Position numbers and translations under genes: made by a program. The notes beneath the pieces are model-generated. The model was not told the origin of the DNA. It saw nothing but the letters and a program-made list of their open reading frames with translations, and made no database searches. Positions 1-12,093 of a DNA stretch of 64,000 nt are shown here, in pieces (positions within the stretch are counted from its first letter, which is position 1; each line of letters opens with the position of its first letter). Source of the stretch: Closterium sp. Naga37s-1 (lineage: Eukaryota; Streptophyta; Zygnematophyceae; Desmidiales; Closteriaceae); contig CANJKZ010000008.1 in assembly GCA_947471745.1 (NCBI GenBank), forward strand, positions 2,830,001 through 2,894,000. Direction: 5' to 3'.

Positions 1-1086
1 ACCTGAGGGGACACAGTGGTCAGTGTGTACAGACTCGAGCCAGGCTCACGGGTGAACGTGGCCAGGTGCCGACCAGTCCGGGAGCACGTACAGTGTGTCA
101 CACGCTGACCTCCAGGGGTGAACTGGTCAACCCACACATCCTGTAGGTCAGCTCCACTCACCAAGTTCGTAGAGAACGAGGGGAGGTGAAGACCTGACAG
201 GGAGCCAGACGGGACCGCCGGACACGGCAGGACCGTGGAGGAGTGCGCAAGGACTGGACCCCCAGAGGGGTCTGCCAGGGAGACTGCAACCGGCCGACGG
301 AGCGGCGTGAGTGTGGTGCTGTCGCGAAAGAAGGAGCGGGAAGCACCTGAGTCAAGTGTGAAGGTGTATACGGCCTCAGCAGGCGCAGTACCAGAGAGAG
401 CAGACTCACCAGCACCTGGAGCAGCAGCCTCACCAGTACCTAGAGCAGGAGACGCACTAGCACCTAGAGCAGCAGCCTCACCAGCACCTAGAGCAGCAGG
501 CTCTATACCTGGGTCAGGTGGTACGCACGGGGAACAGGCACGGTCAGCACTAGTAGGCAATGCATACATGGCAGTGAGAATAGCATCATAGTCAAGAGCA
601 AAGATATCTACTCTCTGCCCAAGCAGCTCCAGCAAGGTGGGGAGCTCAGCCTCGTCGCCAAACTTGGTACGCCAGGCGTCGCTCAGACGGGCGAAGCAGC
701 GGGACTGTGTGTGACCAAGCGTCCCGCAAGCCTGACCGGTCCGATCACCTGTGCGAATGACGTACGGGCAGCGAACGGTACTCAAAGACCCTCTACTCTG
801 AGCGTACCACTCGTGAAGCTGCTGGGACGTAAGTGTCTCGCGTGGACGCCGCTGCAGCTGCAGCTGGCTACTGCCAGACGCTCCCAACTGACCAGCTCCA
901 GGGCGACAGCTACGACGGCTACCGCCACAACCCCAACTAGCGTACCACTCACGAAGCTGCTGGGGCGGGAGAGACTCGCGTGGACGTCGCTGGAGCTGCA
1001 TCTGGCCACCGCCAGTAGCAGCAGTAGCAGTAGCAGTAGCCTAGCAGTAGTAACAGAAGTAGCAGCAGTAGCAGCGCGGGCAGGGC

Positions 1087-1760
1087 AGGCGCGGCAGGCA
1101 GGCAGGCAGGCAGGCAGGCAGACAGGCAGGCAGGCAGGCAGGCTGGCAGGCAGGCAGATGGCGCGGCAGCGCGCTAACAAGGCAGGTGCTCACCAGTGGC
1201 GGGAAGAGCAGGCGCTCGCCGGGCGAGGGGCGGCGACGCGGGTCCAGGGGCGGCGTCGCGGGGTCCAGGGGCGGCTGCACCAGGGGCGGCTGCTTCAGGG
1301 GCCAGGGGCGGCTGCTCGAGGGTCCAGGGGCGGCTGCACCAGGGGCGGCTGATTCAGGGGCCGGGGGCGGCTGCTCTGGGTCCAGGGGCGGCTGCTCGAG
1401 GGTCCAGGGGCGGCTGCACCAGGGGCGGCTGCACCAGGGGCGGCTGCTTCAGGGGCCGGGGGCGGCTGCTCGAGGGTCCAGGGGCGGCTGCACCAGGGGC
1501 GGCTGCTGCAGGGGCCAGGGGCGGCTGCTCTGGGTCCAGGGGCGGCTGCTCCAGGGGCGGCTGCTTCAGGGGCCAGGGACGGCTGCTCTGGGTCCAGGGG
1601 CGGCTGCTCGAGGGTCCAGGGGCGGCTGCACCAGGGGCGGCTGCTTCAGGGGCCAGGGGCGGTTGCTCTGGGTCCAGGGGCGGCTGCACCAGGGGCGGCT
1701 GCTTCAGGGGCCAGGGGCGGTTGCTATGGGTCCAGGGGCGGCTGCTCCAGGGGCGGCGTA
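1087..1760. repeat. Tandem arrays in the E1 leader: (GGCA)n and GC-rich minisatellite
   Basis: A GGCA tetranucleotide run (about 1087-1160) is followed by an imperfect array of units such as ggggcggctgcaccagg up to about 1760. Long open frames on both strands here are produced by the repeat and are not credible genes. A related array (gcagccgcccctggcc) occupies the leader of E4 on the opposite strand. Confidence 0.85.
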
Positions 1761-2234
1761 GCTGGTACAGGGCAGTGCGCGGCAGCAGCACTGCAGCAGC
1801 AGTTCAGGCGCAGCAGCTTGAGTGCAGCAGTAACACGGGCCGCGTGCGGGCCAGGCATGGGCTGTAAGGGCTGCGTGCGGGCCTGGCGCGGGCTGTACGA
1901 GCTGCGTACGGGCCTGGCGCGGGCTGTACGGGCTGCGTGCGGGCCTGACGTGGGCTGTACGGGCTGCGCGACGGCCTGGCGCGGGCTGTACGGGCTTCGC
2001 GACGGGCCTACGCGGGCTGTACGGGCTTCGCGACGGGCCTACGCGGGCTGTACTGGCTGCGCGCGGGCCTGGCGTGGGCTGTATGGGCTGCGCGACGGCT
2101 TGGCGCGGGCTGTACGGGCTGTGCTCGGGCCTACACGGATTGTACGGGCTGCGCACGGCAGAAAAGGGCAGGGCAGCGCGAAACGCTAGGCAGGGCAGAA
2201 ACTAACGGTCGGGCAGGTGAAAACGAATGTGGTG

Positions 2235-2265
2235 GGCCCTTAATTACGGTCCTAGGCTAGGACCA
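2235..2265 (-). promoter_or_regulatory. E1 leader: GGGCCC palindrome and PBS-side hairpin
   Basis: GGGCCC (2235-2240) is followed by GGTCCTAGGCTAGGACC (2249-2265), a perfect 7-bp stem with a 3-nt loop, and then the primer-binding site next to the LTR. The same arrangement occurs in E2, E2' and E3, and in variant form in E4. A role in RNA dimerisation or packaging is inferred from position and symmetry only. Confidence 0.55.
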
Positions 2266-2283
2266 TCCTAGCTCTTAATACCA

Positions 2284-2419
2284 TGTTAGAATACTAGGAA
2301 GTGATGATGTCATTGGGTGAAGGGGGGGGTACAAGAAGAATGTCGAGAGAAATATTGTACCCCCTAGTGCTAACCCCCATACAGCCTAGATAACCTAAAC
2401 ATGCATATATTGTTTGACA
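2284..2419 (-). repeat. E1 5' LTR, 136 bp
   Basis: The sequence starts TGTTAG and ends TTTGACA on the plus strand, so it is bounded by TG...CA. It adjoins a primer-binding site on the left and NDUFAF7 exon sequence (CCACG...) on the right. It is very short for a Copia LTR. Confidence 0.8.
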
Positions 2420-2733
2420 CCACGGGGGTTCTCCATCGCCCACGAGGCGCCAGTACCCGTCCCTGAGAGCCTCCGCCTGCTGCTCCGACGCCACTCGCAG
2501 CAGCGCCTCCACTCGAAAGTTGATGCCCAGCCGGCCAAGTAGTTGTGATTGGCTTATGGGGCCGTATGCCCGTGCCGGCACTGTAAGGGTTGAGACGGGT
2601 GATGGGGGATGAGGAAATGGGGGGAGAGAGGGGGCATAAGGAGGGGACGAAGGGGTTGCCTCTACGCGGAAGTTGATGCCCAGCCGCCCCAGCAGCTGTG
2701 ACTGGGTGATGGGGCCGTATGCCCGTGCCGGAA
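2420..2733 (-). repeat. Tandem copies of the NDUFAF7 last exon, unit A
   Basis: Two copies of the exon start follow each other, with acceptors at 2733/2734 and 2580/2581. Both encode PARAYGPI(T/S)QSQLLGRLGINFRVE. The frame is open from the first copy through a Pro/Ser-rich spacer into the second, so either acceptor could in principle be used. Only the second continues into the conserved RDGYWRLVGDGEPPW. Confidence 0.75.
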
Positions 2734-3067
2734 CTGTGAGGAATGAGAAAACGAAGAGGTCACGAGAAGGGGAGGGGGAGAATAGGAAAAAAGGCAGGTT
2801 TCTCACTGTGAAGGGGAGGGCTTACGTGGTGAGGAGGGAACATGTGCAAGATTGGGCATGGGGAGACATGGACAGCTGCAGCAACACTGTGTAACTGCCA
2901 ACAGGTGGGTATGAAGCAGACGTGGCAGCAGCAGGTGTGCACACGGATCATTGGCGTACGAGTGGCCACTGGAGCAATGTGAAGGTTCAGCATGCATGAG
3001 AGGAGAAGGGGCAACAGCATTGCATGAGCGAAACAGGTGTGAAGTTTTCATTGTGGAGATCCCATCA

Positions 3068-3563
<496 letters not shown>

Positions 3564-4750
3564 CTGTGGGGCACGAGATAGAGAGAGAGTGAGTGAGTGA
3601 GGGAAGCAAAGGAGGTGGGCGACAGATCGAGGGAGGTGAGTGAAGGACGCAGAGGTTATCTAAGATACAACAAACTCGTGCTAACGTACTTGTATAGCCT
3701 AAGGGGAGAGAATGAGAGTGAGGACGCAGAGGAGGAGCAAGAGAGAAGAGGCAGGGATATGAGAGGATTCAAAGCGCACTTGCAAGCTGTCTGATATCAT
3801 TCTGTCCTCCCCGTAATCCACTATCAGCGCCGCCCCACCGTCTCTCGCCACCCTCTCCGTGATCTGCAGCGCAATCTTCACTGCTATAGGACTAACTTCC
3901 ACGTGGACGGCTGCCGCCCGCTCCTCCATTGGGGCCCATTGCATGCGAGGAAGAAGACAAAGAGTGCTTGCGGCACTCGGCCCGGGGGAAAGGACGAAAC
4001 GGAAAGGGTAGTCGGTAGATGGACGGCCACTGTTGTCCCCTTGTGCATGGCTTGGGTGGGAGGGGTCTTCAGATGGATGGCCTTTTTTGTCTGTTTCGGC
4101 CACATCAACCAGTTTCTCACACCACCCTCTCTCCGTTTTTTGCCATGCCATGCCAATGTCAAGACAGCGCGATAACATGCAATGCCAATGTCAAGCCAAT
4201 GCTTTAACATGCCATGCCATGCCATGGCGTGTTAAATATGCCTGGTTGTGACAGCAAGGCACGGCATGAAAGAGGAAGACAATCTGCAGCCTAATGACGC
4301 CTGCAGACTGCACGGGCTCACGCATTTATCACTGATCAAGCATTCCACAGTTGCAGGCGCATTGGATCTAGTGGACTGGTATGTGCTAAACGAAATGCTC
4401 TGTAGTGAATGTAGTGGGCGCTCACTTGGAACTGATGCACGGGCAGGGCATCAGAGAACTCGTGCGCAATGAGGATGGTGGGCACTGAGGGGTAGAAGAG
4501 AGCGGACGGAGAGAGAATGGAGAGGAGTAGAGAGGGGTGAAGCAATGCAGACCAGGGCAGGCATTGGAGAAGCAAGGAAAAGCGAAAAAAAAAAAAATCA
4601 TTTTTTAGCACTTAATGTATGCAGGCGAGCATGTCAGACGATGCCTGTATGTGTGTGCACGAACACAGATACACAATGGAGGTGGAAGGGTGTGTGGGGG
4701 ATGGATGGAACGTGCTGTGTGCAGTATCAAGTCGGTTGCAGCACGAATGT

Positions 4751-5210
4751 CTCACCTCCCCCTGGCACATCTCACCTCCCCCTGGCACATCTCACCTCCC
4801 CCTGGCACATCTCACCTCCCCCTGGCACATCTCACCTCCCCCTGGCACATCTCACCTCCCCCTAGCACATCTCACCTCCCCCTGGCACATCTCACCTCCC
4901 CCTAGCACATCTCACCTCCCCCTGGCACATCTCACCTCCCCCTGGCACATCTCACCTCCCCCTGGCACATCTCACCTCCCCGTGGCACATCTCACCTCCC
5001 CCTGGCACATCTCACCTCCCCCTGGCACATCTAACCTCCCCCTGGCACATCTCACCTCCCCCTGGCACGTCTCACCTCCCCCTGACACATCTCACCTCCC
5101 CCTGGCACATCTCACCTCCCCCTGGCACATCTCACCTCCCCCTGGCACGTCTCACCTCCCCCTGGCACATCTCACCTCCCCCTGGCACGTCTCACCTCCC
5201 CCTGGCACAT
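4751..5210. repeat. 20-bp minisatellite, 23 units, made from a 5' splice site (A)
   Basis: The plus-strand unit is ctcacctccccctggcacat. Read on the gene strand, each unit gives GTGCCAGGGGGAG followed by GTGAGAT. The genuine exon end at 5313 reads GTGCCTGAGGGAG followed by GTGAGAT. The array therefore repeats about 13 exon bases plus the donor, inside the intron that this donor opens. Confidence 0.85.
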
Positions 5211-5384
5211 CTGTGACACTGACACTCAGCCCTGACACTCCTGTCCCTGGGGATGCCTGTTGGCTTTGTCTGTAAATGACGGGTATTTGAGACAACTCAA
5301 AGCACATCTCACCTCCCTCAGGCACGTCCTCCAGAGCAGAGTGCCATGTGACTGTGGCGCCACTCAGCCCCGACACTCCCGTCC

Positions 5385-5740
5385 CTGGGAATGCCTCCTC
5401 TGCTGCTGCTGCTTCTGGGGATGATGGTGGTGGGGGTGATGATGGTGATGATGTGGTGGTGGTGATGGTGGTGATGATGGTGATGAGGAGGAGGAGGACG
5501 ACGATGGTGAGGAGGAGGGTGATTTTGGTTGTGATGGTGCCGCTGCAGATGGTGACCCTTGGGGATCATGCTCGCCTACTGCTGCAACTGGTTTTCCTGC
5601 TGACGCCCCTCCACCAGTGCTTGCTGTCCTCTCCTCAGTCCCCCCATCACCCGCCCTCCCCTCCTATGGCCCCCCATCATCCGCCCTCCCATTTTCCGCC
5701 TCTGCAGCAGAGCGGTACTTGAGAGTGGACCATTGCAGGC
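5385..5740. other. NDUFAF7 intron or junction with (GAT/GGT) repeats
   Basis: Bases 5405-5520 are an imperfect GAT/GGT/GAG trinucleotide run. The remainder is C-rich. No MidA N-terminal motif, LTR or promoter was recognised. The boundary with E6 is not visible; unit B has the same join. Confidence 0.5.
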
Positions 5741-6130
5741 GCCTGAGAGGGCATGTCAACGAGCGCCATCGCCGGACGCGGACTCGCGGCGATCGCCGAA
5801 GCTGAGCAATTCGCGCCGCCAGAAGAGGGCATGTCAAACATGGAGCCCGAAATCGCAACGCGCAACATCTACGGCACGGAGGAACATCCTCTCCCCGGAT
5901 CTGCATCCCACCACCTTCAAGGGATCCTGCGTGGTACAAACATCGGCACCTTCGACGCGGAAGGAACTCCGCGCCCCTACACGAAGGAAGCCTTCCTGAA
6001 GATCTACCCCCACTGGCGCGACCCTGACCCCAAGAAGAAGCTCACAATCGCGCAAGAAGAGGAGCTGGCGTGACACGAAGCAGAGGAGCTTCGCCAGCGC
6101 AGTCTCGCCGAGGCACGTGGCACGTTCGCC

Positions 6131-6345
6131 TTCGGCGGATGGGGCGCTGAAGAAGAGGAAAGTGCCTCCAATGAAGGGGGTTGGGGAAGCGCCGGCGGAT
6201 GGGGAACGAGCGACACTGGCGGATGGGGCGCCGCAACTGGCGGCAACACTGGCGGCACCTGGGCAAGTGCGGGCGGTGGATGGGGCACCGCATCTGGCGG
6301 CGAAACAAGTGGTTGGGGCACCTCCGGCGGAGGCTGGGGAACTTC
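6131..6345 (+). other. GW/WG-rich stretch in E6 gag (A)
   Basis: About 72 residues carry seven GWG tripeptides in a Gly/Ser/Thr/Ala-rich, low-complexity setting with acidic residues. This resembles Argonaute-binding hook regions known from plant NRPE1 and SPT5L and from some plant virus suppressors. Binding is inference. Confidence 0.6.
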
Positions 6346-9300
6346 CCGTGAAGACCAAAGGGGGGAAGAAGAAGCAGAGGCGGAACCTCCTGTTGTTCCT
6401 CTCGGTCGTCCCCCGTGCCGACCTGCACCCGCGCTACCCCCACCTGACGTCCAGCCGCACCGCGACCCTTGGGACACCATCGATTGAGGAATGAGCCCTC
6501 AACCCCCCGTCGCACAGTCCACGGACCTGACCCCGAGCCGCGCGAGCCCACCTTTTTCCCCGGAACGATCCCCGGTACCAACATCCCCTTCTCCGTGATT
6601 CTCGACACGGAATTCTTGGCGGTGATGCTGACGACTGCGAACGACGAAGAAGAAGAAGCTGAAGAAGCAGCAGCGGATTCTGCCCTAGTACCTGACGAGG
6701 ACCCCGAAGCAATGCGCGCACGCTACATGCACACCTCTGGATTCCGCGCCAACGATGACCTTTGGCACAAGCGCCTCGGTCACCCCTCGCGCGTGACACT
6801 GAAGAATTGCATCGAGGCTGGCGTGTTCGCGCCTGGCGCACTCCTGCGCCCTGATGGCACCAAAGTGAGGAGCATCTCACAACCACGCAATTGCACCGTC
6901 TGCCCCAAAGCCGCGCTGAGTCATCAACCCTTCCCCCTGCTAGAACCCGGAACCAACCGCTACGCCAAGCTGGAGAAGGTGTATAGCGACTTCCTCGTCG
7001 TAGGCTACTGCGGAACCAACGACGAGCAGTACGCGCTCACATTCATCGACGCAGGAACCCGCTACGTGTGGGTTGTGAACCTGGAGGCCCGAAGCAGAGC
7101 CTACGAGGCCTTCCGCCTTAGGCTGGCGCACGCGAAGAGGCAGTCCGGAGAGAAATTGAAGGTCTGGCAGTCGGACGGCGCGGCGGAGTTTCGCAGCAAG
7201 GAAATACAGGACTACCTGGCGTAGAAAGGAATCGAGCACCACGTCTCCCTCCCCTACGCACACCAGCAGCAGAGCGTTGCCGAGCGCACAAACCGCACGC
7301 TCATGACGAAGGTACGAGCGCTGCTGAAGCAGTCCAAGCTTCCCCCGACTTACTGGACGTACGCGATGCATCACGCCGTGCGGATGCACAACCTGCTGTC
7401 AACCACCGCCATCACCGGAAACCTGTCCCCGCATCTGAAGTGGACGGGCACGAAGGGCGACACATCCATGCTCCGCGTGTGGGGGTGCATGGTGCAGTAC
7501 CGCCCGCCGACATCAACCATCGGCAAATTCGCAAGCCGCGCGCGCTGGGGGATCCACCTCGGCATCAGCCGCGAATACAAAGCATGGCTAATCCTGGACC
7601 TCATCAGCCAGAAAATTACAAAAGCACGCGACGTAATTTTCTACGAACGACTCTTCCTCGGCCAGTTCCGCGAAGACGAACGGACAAACGCAAATCGCGT
7701 CTACGCCAACGACGGGCACAGCTACGCCACGCCCGAGGACGAAGCCGCCGCAGCCATCCTGGAGCAAGATACCAGAGGCGAATTCACAGGAGGAGATCGC
7801 TGCAGCAGCAACGACGACGATGACGAAGACCCCTCAGGTGGAGGAGTCGGCAGAGCAGGAGGATTCGGCGGAGCAGGAGGAAGCGGCGGAGGCGCAGCAG
7901 CACCACCGCCTGAACCAGAGAGCGACGACGATGACGTACAGGAGGTCATCTTGCAGCATCGCCACGATAGCACCGTCTTAGGACTACAGCTGCTAGGGCT
8001 CCACACCGCCACCTCAACGGCCCCACGTGTCATCGAGCCCAAGAATCCGCGCCAGGCACTCACGGGACCACACAGCAAAAAGTGGCGCGAGGCGATGGAT
8101 GCAGAAATCAGGGCAGTCGAATCCCGCGACACCTTGGTGTTAGTCGATCACGCCGCAATCAAGGGGAGAAGGATTCTCTCCAGCAAATGGGTCTTCCGCG
8201 TGAAGACCGCAGCGGATGGCACAATCGAGCGATTTAAGGTGCGCTGGGTCGTACGCGGCTACGATCAGAGGCACGGCATTGATTTCGACCAGACATTTGC
8301 GCCAGTCGACCGTCACACCTCGGTCAGAATTCTGCTCGCCATCGCTGCCGCACGACACCTCCCGCTCCGACAAATCGATGTGAAGAACGCGTTCCTTTAC
8401 GCGCTAGTGGACGCAGTGATCTACGTGGAGCAGCTGCACACATACGGCGAAGGGGACTCACGCGTGTGCGAGCTACGCAAATCCCTCTACGGGATCAAAC
8501 AGGTGCCAAGGCTCTGGCAGCAGTACCTGCACAACATCCTGCTTGAAATAGGCTTCAAGCAGTTTCCTCACGATCCAGGGATGTATCACCGAGACTTCCG
8601 CGGTGAATACATCCTGCTCACGGTCTATGTCGACGACCTCCTCTACACAGGGTCAAGCAACGAACTGCTTGAGCAGTTCGAGAAGAATCTCGCGGGGCGC
8701 GTTGACATCACCTGCAACCACGACGTGAAGCAGTTTTTCGGCCTCAACATCTCTTACTCACCAGAAGCCATTCACCTCTCAGCAGCCAAGTACGCAGACG
8801 AGCTGGGCAAACGCTTCAACATTGCTCCTGCACCACTCTCCACCCCTTACCGCACTCCAGGACCGAACCACAAGCCTGACAACAAAGCCCTATCCCCCGC
8901 TGGACTCCAGACTTACCAGCAGCAGCTGGGATGCCTACTCTTCGCCTCTGTCACCTGCAGGCCCGATCTCTCGTACATCGCGAGCCAACTGGCTTAGTAC
9001 TCCCGCAAACTAACGGCTGAGAATCTCCTAGATCTTCAGCGGGCCCTGCAGTTCTTCATCTCAACGCCCAATGTCGGGCTCTGCTATTCCACAGTCCCAA
9101 CCACTTCCTTCAGCCTCATCGGCTACGTGGACACTGATCACGCTGCTGACCCCGACAATCGACGGTCCAGAACAGGGTTCCTGTTCCGCCTTGAACCAAT
9201 AGGACCCATCTCATGGAATTCGCAAAAACAGGAGCTGGTTGCCCTGTCATCAGCGGAAGCTGAGTTCATCGCCGCAACAGCAGTAGTTCGCGAGGGACTT

Positions 9301-9617
9301 TACCTACAGAAGCTCTTACAGGAGGCGAAAATTCCATCTTCGCCCACCTTTCTCCTGCACTGCGACAATCAGAGCGCGATCAGGATCGCGAACAAGCCTA
9401 GATTCGTCAACCGCACCAAACACATTGCGCTGCGGTACTTCTTCGTCAAGGACGAATTTGACAAGGACAAGGTTGACCTAACCTACTGCCCGACGGGTGA
9501 CATGGCAGCTGACTTCCTCACGAAGCAACTATCACGTCGGCAGTACCAGCACTGCTCCGAACTCAGCGAAGTGGTCAAGCGGGTCAATACTTGCTACGGC
9601 CAGGAGTGAAGGGGGGG

Positions 9618-10041
9618 TGTTACGAATAGTAAAAGATGAAGTGTTACTGTGCACTCCTGACCGTAGCAATCGAAGCATGCAGTACCGAAGCTGAAGACGA
9701 ACAGGCGGAATGACGGGAAGGGTCGTACGGTTACGGAGCATCTGGACCGTCAGGGCCGACAGCATCAGGCAGCAGCAGTGGCGAGGATTCTGCCCAAGCA
9801 GTTTGTAACCGTCTGGAGTCGCACGGTTGGGTTTCGCTGCAATAAGGGAATGTACCCCTTAGAGTACATGGCTAGCTAGGTCGTTTCGAATTCCACATTG
9901 TACTCTTATTTATATGTTTGTATTTGCATGTTTTAATTTATCTCAATCATTTTACATTCACTCTGATTTGAGGTCAAGGGCCCACCACCACTACTTGGTC
10001 GTGTGCGAACCTTCCTGAGGTGATCCTGGTTACGATCAACA
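9618..10041 (+). repeat. E6 3' LTR (A), about 424 bp
   Basis: The LTR begins TGTTACGAATAG directly after the polypurine tract GAAGGGGGGG. The proposed end, GGTTACGATCAACA, is chosen for the CA terminus and for agreement with unit B. The right border is less sure than the left. Confidence 0.6.
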
Positions 10042-10884
10042 ACTGATCGCAGCAAGGTTCAAGTATGATACCGGTACATATTCTCTATGGGCTGGTAGTA
10101 TTCACATTTATATCACATTGTACATTCTGTGCTGTACTAGTATTTCGCACTATACAGTAGTATGCTTATGTGGCTCCTTGTGATGTCAAATTGTTTACTG
10201 ACATGTCACGGGACGTCCTCTTTGAAATCAAGCCGGTCGATATGCCTTTTAGCTGTCATTCCGACTATCAGCTGTCAGAATGAAAGAATCAACGCTCGAG
10301 ATTGCAAGTGTGCAGCCAATGGACCCTCCCTCCACTCCCCCCAAATGACAGGTGCGCCGCCGCATTCCCAGATCCCTCCCCTTTTCCCCCTTCCCCTCTG
10401 GGCTTCCCCCAAATCGCCAGTTTTCCCAAATCCCCCCCCGTCTGCCCTATTCCCCCAGCTCTCCAAAACTCGCGATTGGAGTCCCCGAAGTGCCCAAGGC
10501 TCTCTCACGGCCCCGTCGTCCCAATTATTTCACACAAGCAGCCTCATTCTCGACACCCGACAATATTTGTAGGCGCTTGCGCTGCGGGCTCGTCGTTTTG
10601 ACTCGAGATGGGAGACGGACGCGTCAACCACCTCGTGCGACTCGATTCTGCGTGCTCTGAATTGAGTATCCGCGACGTCGCCGAATGGAAGGAGCACGCA
10701 CACGCACCACCCTGCCTGAAGCAGCTGCTGTGCCAGATGAGTTAAGGCAACGCGACTCGCCGTTGCGCCAACTATTTAACACCTCCTGCGAAACGCTTAA
10801 TATCATCCCGTTCCATACAGCGCCAAAAAGCTCCTTCTTTCACTCAGCAACCCAACGCTCTCTGGCCTGCATAATTTTTGCGGT
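10042..10884 (+). promoter_or_regulatory. Upstream region of gene 2 (A)
   Basis: No gene is recognised here. The stretch contains a pyrimidine-rich block (about 10330-10470) and a TATA-like TATTTAA at 10773-10779, 112 bp before the gene 2 start. It is about 98% the same in unit B by eye. Confidence 0.45.
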
Positions 10885-12093
10885 ATGGCCATCCGCTTTA
10901 GAAGCATCCTCTTAGCTTTTCTCTGCCTCGCTACTGCTGCCTCCAGCTCCTCCATTCCCCAAAACTTCACCGCTTTTCACCGTGACGGACCGCGTCGCAC
11001 GCTCCTGCAGATCCCCGCGTTTGACCCCGCTACAGCCCTGGGCGCAGTGGCAGGAGCCATGGCCGGCGCCGTCCAATCAGCAGCCGCCACGTTGGCCAGC
11101 ACCATCGCGCAAGCTCCCGGCGGGCTCCTATTCCACGACGCGGCAGGAATCTGCCTTGATTTCGGCCCTCTGCCCGCCTGCGACTTCTATTTCGATCTGC
11201 ACGGTCCGCTCGGTCTACCCTCGCTTTGCTTTCCCGTCGTCTCCGGCGGCGCGCTCGTGCTCTCCCAGCAGAACGGCGATCGTCCTGTGAGCCTCGCCAT
11301 CGCCACCGGCGTTTCGCCTGACGCTGGCGAAATCCTTGGCGATAAGAAGGCGAAGAAGGGTGGTTACCAGGTGGAGATTGATGCGACGGGCCCGGCAAAG
11401 TACTGCAAGTGCGAGGCGGCGAAGCTGGCGAAAACAGTGGCGCATGCTGGCGATCAGTTCTACGCGACTGGACAGGTGAGTCCTCTCTCTCCCACTTCAA
11501 TCCCCCACCAACCCCCCCTCACTTGCTCCCATGCAAACCCATCCCACCCCCACCTTTCCCCTCCTTCCTCACCCCTAATAATCCTTCCTTCCCACCACCA
11601 CTGCTCGTGTTATGAGTCTTCCCTCCCCGTACCCCACAGAAAACTCCTCCCCGATACCCCGTCCCCCTGTCTTTGCTGCCGTCATCCTTCTTGCTCCCCT
11701 CTCTTGCAGTTCCCCTCACGCCAAGAAACAAATTTTCCTGGCTGAGAACATCTCAGAATGTTGCACCTGATCTGATCTGTTGGACACACAACATGAATGT
11801 TTCCTGAAGGCATTCTAGAATACTCTCTGAACCCTCCCCCAACCCCCCCACACCCCCCCCTTCCCCAACCCCCTCCCACACCCCCTCTCCCACAGCCGGC
11901 CAAGGTGTATGCACGAACGTTTCAGAAGAACATGCCGGCATCGGCCTTCAAGGGGTGCTGTGTGCGCCTTCCACTCACCAGCGTGCAGCTCAAGGCACCC
12001 AATGGTGACGTCATCAACCTCAACCAGGGCGACGGCAACAAGCAGTTCCCTGAGCCCCGCCGCTGCCTTCTCTTCCACGTGCTTACTGTGTGA
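10885..12093 (+). CDS. Gene 2 (A): secreted Cys-rich protein, unknown family, two exons
   Basis: Exon 1 is 10885-11475, ending ACTGGACAG before GTGAGT. Exon 2 is 11896-12093, after a long C-rich pyrimidine tract and CCCACAG, ending in TGA. Both junctions are phase 0, giving 262 residues. The first about 20 residues (MAIRFRSILLAFLCLATAAS) form a clear signal peptide. An Ala-rich segment around residues 45-75 could be an amphipathic helix. The mature part has eight cysteines, six of them in a single Cys, Cys-x-Cys or Cys-Cys pattern (ICLDF, PACDF, SLCF, YCKC, GCC, RRC), which suggests disulphides outside the cytoplasm. I do not recognise the family. A possible short extra exon at about 11710 would reach a stop after 11 codons and is not favoured. 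Unit B has the same gene broken by two retrotransposons. Confidence 0.7.
11277..11281. other. Empty target site of E4
   Basis: CGATC occurs once here in exon 1 of gene 2. In unit B the same five bases flank E4 on both sides (40104-40108 and 46994-46998). Confidence 0.9.

Larger units (their letters stand above)
1..2419 (-). mobile_element. E1: Ty1/Copia retrotransposon, 5' half, cut by window edge
   Basis: The element reads right to left and continues beyond base 1. Its parts, in its own order, are the 5' LTR (2284-2419), a primer-binding site with an adjacent hairpin (about 2.24-2.28 kb), a GC-rich tandem-repeat leader (about 1.0-2.2 kb), two QxLxEWY-type peptide motifs (about 0.80-0.97 kb), a gag tail (about 0.6-0.8 kb) and the aspartic protease motif TLDSGAS (about 0.35 kb). 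It lies in the last exon of an NDUFAF7-like gene, directly after the codon for the Trp of GDGEPPW. The uninterrupted exon at about 25.08 kb shows the same bases without the element. It is a fossil with several breaks in its coding parts. Its LTR differs enough from those of E2 to E4 to be a separate subfamily. Age cannot be judged because the partner LTR is outside the window. Confidence 0.85.
5740..10041 (+). mobile_element. E6 (A): Ty1/Copia with GW-rich gag, one LTR only
   Basis: Parts in order are a gag-like region (about 5.75-6.5 kb) that includes a GW/WG-rich stretch (6131-6345), the GAG-pre-integrase motif LWHKRLGHPS (about 6.76 kb), integrase (about 6.96-7.45 kb), an acidic and Gly-rich linker (about 7.75-7.95 kb), reverse transcriptase (about 8.08-8.85 kb, with YVDDLLY), RNase H (about 9.13-9.6 kb), a G7 polypurine tract and the 3' LTR. 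No matching 5' LTR occurs in the window, and the left border is estimated from the first coding similarity. The copy is a fossil with roughly four or five breaks. Unit B holds the same element at the same place, so it predates the duplication. Confidence 0.85.

Noticed and set aside
4751-5210. CRISPR-like regular repeats
   Set aside because: Units are contiguous with no spacers, in a eukaryotic intron.
4619-5275. Open frames with HLTSPWHISPPPGTS repeats
   Set aside because: They are translations of the 20-bp intronic minisatellite; the unit length leaves several frames open. No start context, domain or splice support.
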